59,833 bases of DNA from Planctomycetaceae bacterium (GTDB taxonomy: Bacteria > Planctomycetota > Planctomycetia > Planctomycetales > Planctomycetaceae). Below the pieces are notes generated by a model. It had not been told where the DNA came from, ran no database searches, and saw nothing but the letters and a program-made list of their open reading frames with translations. The position numbers and the translations under genes are program-made. The number at the start of each line of letters is the position of its first letter. Positions within the stretch are counted from its first letter, which is position 1. Of this stretch, positions 1-6,938 are shown in pieces. The stretch spans positions 1-59,833 of the forward strand of contig JAQWSQ010000025.1 of assembly GCA_029243145.1 (NCBI GenBank). The letters run 5' to 3'.

Positions 1-164
1 ACATTGCCGGGTTGACCGATCCGACGGGTCGTATTCTCGGATTGATGCCGCATCCCGAACGTTTTCTCTTTGCAACACAACATCCGCAATGGACCCGTAA
101 ACAACTTTCAGGTGATGGTGACGGACTCAAACTCTTCCAGAATGCGGTCCAATATTTCTGCTGA
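1..164 (+). CDS. purQ: Phosphoribosylformylglycinamidine synthase, glutaminase subunit, C-terminal end (partial)
   Basis: Only the last 53 codons are in the window; the gene starts upstream of base 1 and ends with TGA at 162-164. The visible peptide contains GRILGLMPHPERF, the conserved class I glutamine amidotransferase stretch holding the catalytic His and Glu of the Cys-His-Glu triad, then TQHPQWTR, which is typical of PurQ. PurQ supplies ammonia from glutamine to PurL for the fourth step of de novo purine synthesis (FGAR to FGAM) in the cytoplasm. The end of a fused PurL with a C-terminal glutaminase domain is possible, because the N-terminal part is not seen. Confidence 0.83.
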   Translation, partial: IAGLTDPTGRILGLMPHPERFLFATQHPQWTRKQLSGDGDGLKLFQNAVQYFC

Positions 165-237
165 AACTGACGATATCCCTGACAAGAACATTTCGATTCT
201 CTAACGTGCGAGAGTCGTGATCACGGAGTCTCTATTT

Positions 238-573
238 ATGGCTCGTCGTAATTGGGATTTGAATCGTAAATTAACCGGCTGGGCCTCCCTGATGTGTTTC
301 GTGGGATGGGCAATCTGCGAATCGATGGGATATGGTGAAGAGATTATCGCGGCGGGACTCGTCCGAAATGGACTCTTTTTGGGAGCGTTATGGCTCGCGT
401 TACCCAACAACAAGCGTTCTGCCGCCTGGGAAGATATCTCGTGGTCATCGGTAATGTTGGTCGCTTTATTCGCGATGGGCTTTCTTGCCGCAAGATACAA
501 GTGGATGGCCATTCCACTCGTGCTGGGTGTCGTCTTGGCGCTCTATTTTCTTCGACGCCCCAGCAAACTCTAG
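238..573 (+). CDS. Small hypothetical membrane protein, three predicted TM helices
   Basis: A 111-residue protein of unknown function. The ATG at 238 is preferred over the in-frame GTG at 217 because GGAG lies about nine bases upstream of it. After a basic N-terminus (MARRNWDLNRKL) come three hydrophobic stretches, roughly residues 13-30, 38-55 and 72-102, and a short basic C-terminus (LRRPSKL). There is no recognisable catalytic motif. It follows purQ on the same strand with a 73-base gap and converges on the minus-strand ASCH gene. The reading frame is well supported by the hydrophobic pattern and the RBS; the role is unknown. Confidence 0.6.
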   Translation: MARRNWDLNRKLTGWASLMCFVGWAICESMGYGEEIIAAGLVRNGLFLGALWLALPNNKRSAAWEDISWSSVMLVALFAMGFLAARYKWMAIPLVLGVVLALYFLRRPSKL

Positions 574-586
574 CGGCGCATGATTC

Positions 587-1036
587 TTAACTGTCGCGTT
601 TTTTTCTACTATCCTGTTTGCGTTTGAACGGATAGAACCACACGCCATAAGGCAAAAAACGAACGTCTAAAGACTTCTGAAATTGCTCAGGGAAAGCGAG
701 TTCCCAAGCATGATTCCCCGCGATCAACTCTTTGGGCACGCACGCGGCCGCGACATCTTCGGACGTAGACAGTCTAGAACCAACGATTTCCACCGATCCC
801 ACCAGCTTGCCGTAAACGAGTTCCTCTCGGTCGAGTTGATGCCGCTTGAGCATTTCTTCTGCTGCCGGATATTTGGAGAACTTTTTGGAAGCATAAATCA
901 AAATCCGTTCACGACGGAGCGTGTTTATGCGTCGAATCTCAAGCGTTTTAAGACCTCGGACAATCAACTCCGCCCAAGGTTGTTGAACTCCTAAAGCAAT
1001 CTGATCGGGATCGATACTGTCAGGGGGCGACATCAT
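587..1036 (-). CDS. ASCH-domain protein
   Basis: A 149-residue cytoplasmic protein. It starts with ATG-ATG at 1036, preceded by AAGGA seven bases upstream; the longer reading to 1129 has no such site. Near residues 11-26 it carries ALGVQQPWAELIVRG followed by KTLEIR, the hallmark N-terminal strand and helix of ASCH domains (beta-barrel, PUA-like fold) thought to bind RNA or nucleotides. The later segment YGKLVGSVEIVG matches the second conserved strand. ASCH proteins are linked to RNA-related roles and some are N4-acetylcytidine amidohydrolases (YqfB type); the substrate here is unknown. It is the last gene of the minus-strand run that starts at 5197 and lies 31 bases after the K+ channel. 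Confidence 0.75.
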   Translation of the reverse strand: MMSPPDSIDPDQIALGVQQPWAELIVRGLKTLEIRRINTLRRERILIYASKKFSKYPAAEEMLKRHQLDREELVYGKLVGSVEIVGSRLSTSEDVAAACVPKELIAGNHAWELAFPEQFQKSLDVRFLPYGVWFYPFKRKQDSRKKRDS

Positions 1037-1067
1037 GGCGTTGTCCTTAAAATCAATGAGAGTGCCT

Positions 1068-1772
1068 CTAAGAATCAGGATCAATTCTGGTGTGTGTTGC
1101 CAGGTTAATCCCGACAAGCCGAGCGACAAGCACCGTCATGAAAATTTGCCCGATTACGGCTTCGAGCCAGCATAAGGTTCTCGCCATGGGAGTGACCGGA
1201 CGAATATCGCCATAACCGAGAGTCGTCAAAGTAACAAAGCTGAAGTAAGTCAATGTTCCTGAATCATCATGGGCTATCACGGTTTCCTCGGGAAACACAA
1301 TCGCCTCGGGAGAATGTTTCAGAACCAAAGCAAACAGAAAACTCCAGACGGTCCCAATGATGAGATAGACACACAGTGCTCCACAAATCTGATCGATGTC
1401 GATACGAGGGGAGCGAAGAATATCGATCAAGAAGGTGACTCCCAATATGCTAAAAAAGAGAGTCAGGAATATCTGAGACGATGTGCGAACTTGTGTATCG
1501 AGTTCGACGTAGTCGAAGCTGATGCCAGAAAATGCCAGCACACCCAAACAGACTGCAATCCAGAAGAGTCGTTTATGTTGACGCGCTGCAACAATGGATG
1601 TCACTAACGCCACTTGTAATAGAATAATGCGTAATAGGGAGGCTAGAGAAGAGCCACTCGTCAATGGCGAGAGCACCGAGACGAGTAGCAGCGAAGCGAG
1701 AAGTAATCGGTATTTGAGGGGCTGAACACGATCAATGATCGCCAACGAAGAAGGCTTGTATGTGTCGATCAT
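1068..1772 (-). CDS. Two-pore-helix type potassium channel (ion channel family)
   Basis: A 234-residue inner-membrane protein. The start is taken as the ATG at 1772, which overlaps the TGA of the preceding PLDc_N gene as ATGA, a typical translational-coupling arrangement; an in-frame GTG at 1805 is less likely. Hydrophobic segments lie at about 22-38, 44-62, 69-85, 99-117 and 130-150. They are followed by the pore helix and the selectivity filter TTLGYGDI (GYGD at residues 186-189), then a last TM segment (about 199-220). This is the layout of a tetrameric K+ channel with extra N-terminal helices and no charged S4 sensor. The C-terminus is short, with no RCK/TrkA-N regulatory domain, so gating cannot be read from the sequence. 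Confidence 0.85.
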   Translation of the reverse strand: MIDTYKPSSLAIIDRVQPLKYRLLLASLLLVSVLSPLTSGSSLASLLRIILLQVALVTSIVAARQHKRLFWIAVCLGVLAFSGISFDYVELDTQVRTSSQIFLTLFFSILGVTFLIDILRSPRIDIDQICGALCVYLIIGTVWSFLFALVLKHSPEAIVFPEETVIAHDDSGTLTYFSFVTLTTLGYGDIRPVTPMARTLCWLEAVIGQIFMTVLVARLVGINLATHTRIDPDS

Positions 1773-2158
1773 TGAATGGGGGCCATTAAGCGTGATACCT
1801 GACACGCCAGTTGAAACAGAAATGGCTTGCGACTCAACTCTCCTGTCTCCATCTCGCGTGAATTTTCAAAATCTGCGTTCAGCATGCCTTCGAGATCCTT
1901 GGCAAACCGTTCGAGACCTAACGCCACCTGTTGTTGGATCTCCAAGTCACCCTGTTGGCGTGAGACAACGTATCCTGCAAATTTGTTGCGTCCAAAAATC
2001 CAATAGAATGGCAGAGAGACGATGGGAAATAGCACCAAGGCAAAACACCAAGCGACCGCACCGGGAGGTGTCCGAGTCCGCATCACATTGTGGAATGCCG
2101 TCAACACTCCCAAAATTTCAATGGCAGAATAAATCGCTGTGAGCAAGACAAAATCCAT
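1769..2158 (-). pseudogene. Cardiolipin synthase N-terminal (PLDc_N) fragment, truncated
   Basis: A 129-residue reading frame with two N-terminal membrane helices and the PLDc_N signature (EILGVLTAFHNVMRTRTPPG, then FPIVSLPFYWIFGRNKF). This is the start of a bacterial cardiolipin synthase, which makes cardiolipin from phosphatidylglycerol at the membrane. Full-length enzymes are about 480 residues and carry two HxKxxxxD motifs. Here the frame ends after the cytoplasmic linker (VSRLMAPIQ) and both catalytic domains are absent. The stop overlaps the K+ channel start (ATGA). The simplest reading is an internal deletion of about 1 kb that removed the catalytic part. A stand-alone PLDc_N membrane protein that works with the channel cannot be excluded. 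A G-rich stretch precedes the ATG. Confidence 0.65.
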
Positions 2159-2173
2159 CGAAAACAGCCCCCA

Positions 2174-2914
2174 TTATCCCAGATGCTCACCGCCGGTAAT
2201 GTTCAATATTTCTCCCGTCACAAAGGAAGACTGTAACAGGTAGAGAACGCCGATCACAATGTCTTCCGGTGATCCGGTACGATTTAAGGGGATCGACTCC
2301 TTCGCACGTCGATCATGATCCTCATGAGCGTTGGGGGGTGGCAAGATGGCTCCGGGGTGAATTCCATTCACCTGAATTCGCGGAGCCAGTTCCGAGGCCA
2401 ACATGTGGGTCAGGGCAACAAGCCCGGCTTTGCTCAAGGTGTAAGCATCATGGCCGGGGGGATGAGTCTCCCCGCGCCAATCACAAATATTGATAATGTG
2501 ACCATGACTGTTATCTGCCAAACCGCGAACAAACTCTTGCGAGAGAACAAAAGGAGCCTGCAAATTGACGGCAAACTGTCGATCCCAGGACTCCTCCGTT
2601 GTGTCTAACAACAGCCCCTCTTCAAACAAAGAGGCATTGTTGATGAGAACATCCAGGCCACCGAATTCAGCCCGAATCGATTGACACATTCCAGGAACAC
2701 TCCGCAATGGCTGCGAAAGATCGGCCTGAAATGAATGGGCCACACCTCCCTCGCTTTGAATCTCGGCAACCGTTCGTACGGCCTCTTCTTTCGAGCGGTT
2801 GTAATGAACGGCAATCTGATAACCCTTTCGACCGAGCGCCACCGCGATGGCGCGTCCGATTCGAACAGCCGACCCGGTCACTAATACCGTTTTGTGAGAA
2901 TGAGATTCTTGCAT
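2174..2914 (-). CDS. Short-chain dehydrogenase/reductase, pteridine-reductase-like
   Basis: A 246-residue SDR. The Rossmann motif is TGSAVRIGRAIA: an Arg stands where classical SDRs have Gly, as in the TGxxxRxG motif of NADPH-dependent pteridine reductases (PTR1/FolM type). NNAS follows near residue 88. The catalytic Tyr-x3-Lys is YTLSK near residue 160, and a C-terminal GEILNITGG closes the domain. The likely role is reduction of a pterin, dihydrofolate or a related substrate in the cytoplasm; a different SDR substrate is possible. The ATG at 2914 is used; an in-frame TTG at 2923 overlaps the stop of the upstream CBS protein. It is in the middle of a tightly packed minus-strand run, 15 bases before the PLDc_N fragment. 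Confidence 0.8.
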   Translation of the reverse strand: MQESHSHKTVLVTGSAVRIGRAIAVALGRKGYQIAVHYNRSKEEAVRTVAEIQSEGGVAHSFQADLSQPLRSVPGMCQSIRAEFGGLDVLINNASLFEEGLLLDTTEESWDRQFAVNLQAPFVLSQEFVRGLADNSHGHIINICDWRGETHPPGHDAYTLSKAGLVALTHMLASELAPRIQVNGIHPGAILPPPNAHEDHDRRAKESIPLNRTGSPEDIVIGVLYLLQSSFVTGEILNITGGEHLG

Positions 2915-2919
2915 ATGAT

Positions 2920-3897
2920 TCAAGCCCGGCTGAGGGCTTCAATCAGCCCCTGTTCGTAGATCACTCCGACGACCGCATGGTGTTTTTTCACCACACCGAT
3001 CTTGGCCCCCTGTTCTCGAAGAGTGAGTAAGGCTTCAAGCCGATTCTCTTTCTCATCAAAGCTAGGCATCTCCTGGATATAAGGGCTAATTGACCTGTTG
3101 GTCAGCAAAATATCAATAGTGCGAACGTAACCGTACCAATCTCCCGACTCACCCGGTTTGCGAATAATGACGTAAGCCAAACCATACAAGCGAGCGAGAT
3201 CGAGTAACTGCTCTCGGTCTGTGGAGTCTTCCAGACCAATAATACGAGCAGTGGGAGTCATCACAGTCGTCACCCTCTCTTGCACCAGTCGCATCAATCC
3301 CGACACCATCCGATTTTGAACATCCAGCAAGATCCCTTCCTGATGACCTTGCGAGAGTACCTGCGCCAATCGGTTTCGCCCCAACACTGCCGCACCGCTG
3401 CGGTCATTATCGCCCGATAATCGTTCGAAGATTCTGGCAATCATAATCAACGGAAAACTGATCGGACGAAACATCAAATCGAAAAAACGAAACAGTTTGG
3501 TGTCTTGTTTCAGCAACGACATCGGTGCTCGAAAGTAAAGATTCTTCGGCAACAGTTCTCCGCAGATAAAGACAATCGGCGAGACGGCAAGCGTAGCTAA
3601 GACCTCCGCATATCCGCCATTTTCAGAGACCTGATGACCGACGAACAAGCCGACTGCTAAAGTGGTCACATAATTGGCGACATTATTACCAACCAAGCAG
3701 GTGGCCACAAAGCGACTGGGATTCTGAATGAACCACAGCAGACGAGAGGCCACCTTATCCCCGGCTTGAGAGTCGATATTCAAACGCAAAACACTAATGC
3801 GATAAAATCCTGTTTCTACTCCACTAAAGAACGCCGAAAGACGTAACCCCACCAGAAACAGCAACATGGTCCCCAATACAAAGAAAGTATCATTCAT
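2920..3897 (-). CDS. CNNM/DUF21 transmembrane protein with CBS domains (CorC/HlyC-like), second copy
   Basis: A 325-residue inner-membrane protein. The start at 3897 is decided by the strong GGAGGGG site about six bases upstream; the frame overlaps the end of the preceding paralogue by eight bases. The N-terminal DUF21/CNNM domain (residues about 1-180) has the helix with SAFFSGVETGFYRIS, matching the conserved FFSxxETA segment. It is followed by a cytoplasmic Bateman (CBS pair) region containing VTTVMTPTARI and the terminal VGVIYEQGLIEAL. It is shorter than its neighbour and lacks the C-terminal CorC_HlyC domain. Relatives are linked to Mg2+/Co2+ efflux. The adjacent paralogue suggests a hetero-oligomer, but this is inference. 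Confidence 0.85.
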   Translation of the reverse strand: MNDTFFVLGTMLLFLVGLRLSAFFSGVETGFYRISVLRLNIDSQAGDKVASRLLWFIQNPSRFVATCLVGNNVANYVTTLAVGLFVGHQVSENGGYAEVLATLAVSPIVFICGELLPKNLYFRAPMSLLKQDTKLFRFFDLMFRPISFPLIMIARIFERLSGDNDRSGAAVLGRNRLAQVLSQGHQEGILLDVQNRMVSGLMRLVQERVTTVMTPTARIIGLEDSTDREQLLDLARLYGLAYVIIRKPGESGDWYGYVRTIDILLTNRSISPYIQEMPSFDEKENRLEALLTLREQGAKIGVVKKHHAVVGVIYEQGLIEALSRA

Positions 3898-5197
3898 CGG
3901 TGCCCCCCTCCGTACCATTCGGGAGCGAGTCATTTTCTACAGTCTTTGAAACCATCACCCGCAACTGTCTGCGCGAAGCATCGATCACTCGAAAACGAAA
4001 CCCCAACCACTCGCACTCATCGCCATTACGTGGAAGATGTTCCAGTTCTTCATGTAACATCCCCGCCACGGTTAATAGACCATCAGCTTCAGGGTCATAA
4101 TTGAGATCGAGACGACGAGAGAGATACCGCAAGGTTGTCATACCCTCGACATGGAATTTTCCCGGTGCGACTTCGAGAATCGGCTCACGTTTTAACACAC
4201 GCCGTGCGCGACTGGGTTCCGCTGAAAGCACGGTGTCCATGATGTCATCGTAAGTCACAATGCCAATATTTTCGCCGTATTCATTCACGACAGACGCCAC
4301 ATGAGTGAACTTTCCCGTCATCAGATGCAGCGTGTACGCCAGTGATGCCGTCCAAGGGACATGAATAACGGGCTCCGTCTTTTGCACGAGCAGATCATCC
4401 GGCAGATGGGCAAATTGTAACAACAGCATCGCTTCATTCAGTTCTTCCGTGCCTGGCTCCTGAAGGACCACACAATCTCCAGGCGGAGACTCGTGCCCCA
4501 CCGCAGCAAGCGTGAAAGGAGGATCAATCGCCACGTAAGATCCGCGAGGTCTCATCACTTCTTCCACACGAAGCTCCGACAAGTCCAAAATATTATGTAG
4601 CACTTGACGTTCGTGACGAGCGACGTGCTTCTCAAGATTGGTCAGATCGACCGCACGTTCGAGGTCATCGGCGTCGAGAATTGGTTCTTTCTTGAGATGT
4701 GGCCAAAACGTTCGTCGAGCCATCCGCGTGATACGATTGAGTGACGGACTGACCGGATCGAGCAGACGTATCGAAATCGCCAGCGGCCACGAAAACAAGA
4801 CGGAAAGTCGGCGAGAGAAAACCACAGCAACACTTTTGGGGAGCACTTCTCCGCCGACAATCATCAAAATCATTCCGAAGACACCGAACGCCCCTCCTGC
4901 AAATTGCTGCTCGCTTCGAATCAGCTTTTGAGAAACGACAAAAGAGATTGCGAAAAAGCTGAGATTGATGAGCAAGTTCCAGAACAGAACCGCCGTCAGA
5001 AGCCGATCGGGATTGTGACAAAGTTGCGCAACCACCCGTTGCGGGGCATTTCCAACTCGAAAACGACGAATGTCTTCCTGCGATAAAGAGAACAAAGCCG
5101 TTTCACTCGATGAAAAAAAACCGGAAGCCAGCACAAGCACGCACATGGCGATCAAGCCGGGTAACCAGAGTTCAACCGAGGATAGGAATTCAGTCAT
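3890..5197 (-). CDS. CNNM/DUF21-CBS-CorC_HlyC protein (divalent cation efflux family), first copy
   Basis: A 435-residue membrane protein, first gene of the minus-strand run. The ATG at 5197 is used; an in-frame TTG at 5221 is possible and neither has a clear RBS. The DUF21 domain (residues about 5-185) contains SGFFSSSETALFSLS. CBS repeats follow (EVMRPRGSYVAI; VNEYGENIGIVTYDDIMDTV). The C-terminal CorC_HlyC domain has FHVEGMTTLRYLSRRL and ADGLLTVAGMLHEELEHLP. All canonical modules are present, unlike the downstream copy. The family is implicated in Mg2+/Co2+ export and membrane integrity. It is translationally coupled with the second copy by an eight-base overlap. Confidence 0.88.
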   Translation of the reverse strand: MTEFLSSVELWLPGLIAMCVLVLASGFFSSSETALFSLSQEDIRRFRVGNAPQRVVAQLCHNPDRLLTAVLFWNLLINLSFFAISFVVSQKLIRSEQQFAGGAFGVFGMILMIVGGEVLPKSVAVVFSRRLSVLFSWPLAISIRLLDPVSPSLNRITRMARRTFWPHLKKEPILDADDLERAVDLTNLEKHVARHERQVLHNILDLSELRVEEVMRPRGSYVAIDPPFTLAAVGHESPPGDCVVLQEPGTEELNEAMLLLQFAHLPDDLLVQKTEPVIHVPWTASLAYTLHLMTGKFTHVASVVNEYGENIGIVTYDDIMDTVLSAEPSRARRVLKREPILEVAPGKFHVEGMTTLRYLSRRLDLNYDPEADGLLTVAGMLHEELEHLPRNGDECEWLGFRFRVIDASRRQLRVMVSKTVENDSLPNGTEGGTDE

Positions 5198-5305
5198 GGT
5201 GATTGTATTCGAAGAACTCAAGGATTGAGTGGATCTTCAACATATCTCAATTGCCTTTCGCGGGCCAATTGTCTTTTGGAAGCCAGCGTGGTTCCAGTCT
5301 CAACT

Positions 5306-5926
5306 TCATCCTGCGATTTGTGTGTACTTCACGCCAGCCTGAATGACGGCAGCAACCTGAATGGCTTCCAGTAATCGTTCGTCTGAAATGCCCAGGTTGC
5401 GAGCCTTCTTCACATGGCCTGCCGTACATGGCTTACAAGCATTAATGTCACTGATCGCTGTGTTGATGAGTTCCACCATCTTCTCGTCGAAAGAAGTTCC
5501 CGAGAAAACATGAGCCCGGAGACCGACCGACATACCGTCAAAAATTTCGCTACCGCTGAGATCACGAAATTTGAAAAAGGTGTTGTACATGGAATTGGTA
5601 CTGACCAAAGAGGCAATTTCGGCAAACTGCTCATCGGTGACCATCTCCCCCGCCTTGTCGCGCAGAAACTGAATCCAGGAGTCCGAACCAGCGTTGGCAG
5701 CCACGGCTATCGCAATCACCAACCGTTCTCGCTCGTTCAGCTTCCCTTCACCCATAACAAACTTTTTGAAGTTCATATAGAAATCCTGCAAGAACGCAGG
5801 AACCCGCCCCATCAACAAAAATGGTTCCGGGATTTCGTCAACTTCAAAGACTTCCTTGATACGAGCGTAAGTTTGTGCGGCTTTGTCGCTGGCCTCAGAT
5901 TCTGATAAGGGAGCAATACGAGACAT
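5306..5926 (-). CDS. Carboxymuconolactone decarboxylase/AhpD-family protein
   Basis: A 206-residue cytoplasmic protein of the AhpD/CMD alkylhydroperoxidase superfamily. The redox motif is CKPCTAGHVKKA, with Cys164, Cys167 and His171, which is the CxxC-x3-H active site of AhpD-like peroxidases and peroxiredoxin reductants. An upstream helix, ERERLVIAIAVAANAGSDSW, matches the first CMD repeat but has no second cysteine pair. It lies 109 bases downstream of the peroxiredoxin gene on the same strand. In AhpC-AhpD pairs the AhpD protein hands electrons to the peroxiredoxin, so the two probably form one peroxide-detoxifying unit. The electron donor (lipoyl protein, thioredoxin) is not visible here. 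Confidence 0.85.
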   Translation of the reverse strand: MSRIAPLSESEASDKAAQTYARIKEVFEVDEIPEPFLLMGRVPAFLQDFYMNFKKFVMGEGKLNERERLVIAIAVAANAGSDSWIQFLRDKAGEMVTDEQFAEIASLVSTNSMYNTFFKFRDLSGSEIFDGMSVGLRAHVFSGTSFDEKMVELINTAISDINACKPCTAGHVKKARNLGISDERLLEAIQVAAVIQAGVKYTQIAG

Positions 5927-6035
5927 GGAAAAGTCCTGCGGAGTGGGTTTCGGGAGCCAATCAAACTCGAACAGGCCGCCCGAAGGCAGCCTGTTTACGA
6001 GTGTCGTTATTGTCGATGATCGAAACTGAAATCAA

Positions 6036-6578
6036 TCAGTTCAGAGTTTCATCCCCTTTGCTCCAGTTACAGGGGCAAAGTTTGTCGGTCTGCAAAGCAT
6101 CCAGCACACGCAAGACTTCGTCCACGTTTCGCCCAACGGACAGGTCGTGAATTGCCAACCAGCGAGTCACACCTTCTGGATCGATCAGGAAGATGCCGCG
6201 ATATGCGATTCCTTTTTCATCATCCAAGACGCCGTAGTCGGTCGAGAGTTTGAGATTATTATCTGCCAGCATGAGGTATTTCAGTTTCGCGAGATCCTCG
6301 TGAGCGTCGCACCAGCCTTTGTGTGAGAAGACACTATCGGTGCTGGCCGTCAAAACTTCGCACTCACGATCTTGGAATTCGCCGAGGGCATTATTGAAGG
6401 CGACAAGCTCGGTCGGACAGACAAAAGTGAAATCGAGAGGATAAAAGAAGAGACATACCCATTTCCCTGAATAATCGCCCAGTTTCACATCAACGAACTG
6501 ATCATCAGATCCGTCTTTTGTGCGATCATAAGCCTGAACTGCGAAATCGGGAGCCGGTTTTCCAACTTGAACGGTCAT
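6036..6578 (-). CDS. 2-Cys peroxiredoxin, AhpC/TSA family
   Basis: A 180-residue thiol peroxidase. The peroxidatic cysteine is Cys54 in FTFVCPTELVAF, with the Pro-x3-Thr-x2-Cys environment. The C-terminal region LCPCNWSKGDE holds the resolving cysteine (Cys168 or Cys170); typical AhpC has only one Cys here (CPxxW), so the extra Cys is a small oddity. It reduces H2O2, organic peroxides and peroxynitrite in the cytoplasm. The downstream AhpD-like gene is the probable reductant partner. The ATG at 6578 opens the frame; a 360-base gene-free stretch upstream separates it from the divergent TPR operon and should hold both promoters. Confidence 0.92.
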   Translation of the reverse strand: MTVQVGKPAPDFAVQAYDRTKDGSDDQFVDVKLGDYSGKWVCLFFYPLDFTFVCPTELVAFNNALGEFQDRECEVLTASTDSVFSHKGWCDAHEDLAKLKYLMLADNNLKLSTDYGVLDDEKGIAYRGIFLIDPEGVTRWLAIHDLSVGRNVDEVLRVLDALQTDKLCPCNWSKGDETLN

Positions 6579-6938
6579 TTTCTATCGAACTTTCTTGGTC
6601 TGAATTTGGTAAATCTGGGTCAGAGTGAAACACTTCCCAATATCATAGGCGTAATGAACGGGAAAAAAAACCGAATCCGAGATTGCAGCCCTCTCATCAA
6701 GTTCTGTTCCCTCTTTGCAGATGCTTCTTGCGTCGGCAATTTCTCCCGACTATGCTGAAGCATCACGATGTTTGTTGTGAATCTTACTTCATTCGGAGAC
6801 AATTCGGACACTTCGTGAACAGGCCAACCCTTCAGAATGATTTCGTATTTTCCAGACACTACAAAGCTTCATTGCCCGGCTCACTTTTTTTCGCTGGCAT
6901 GAATCATTGGCCCCTTTGAACCGGGATAATCGGGTTCC
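6579..6938. other. Divergent intergenic region between peroxiredoxin and TPR operon
   Basis: These 360 bases separate two diverging transcription units, so both promoters should lie here. I see no reading frame with a plausible start and composition, no strong hairpin and no clear -35/-10 pair. Short open frames on both strands lack RBSs and family resemblance. Confidence 0.5.
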
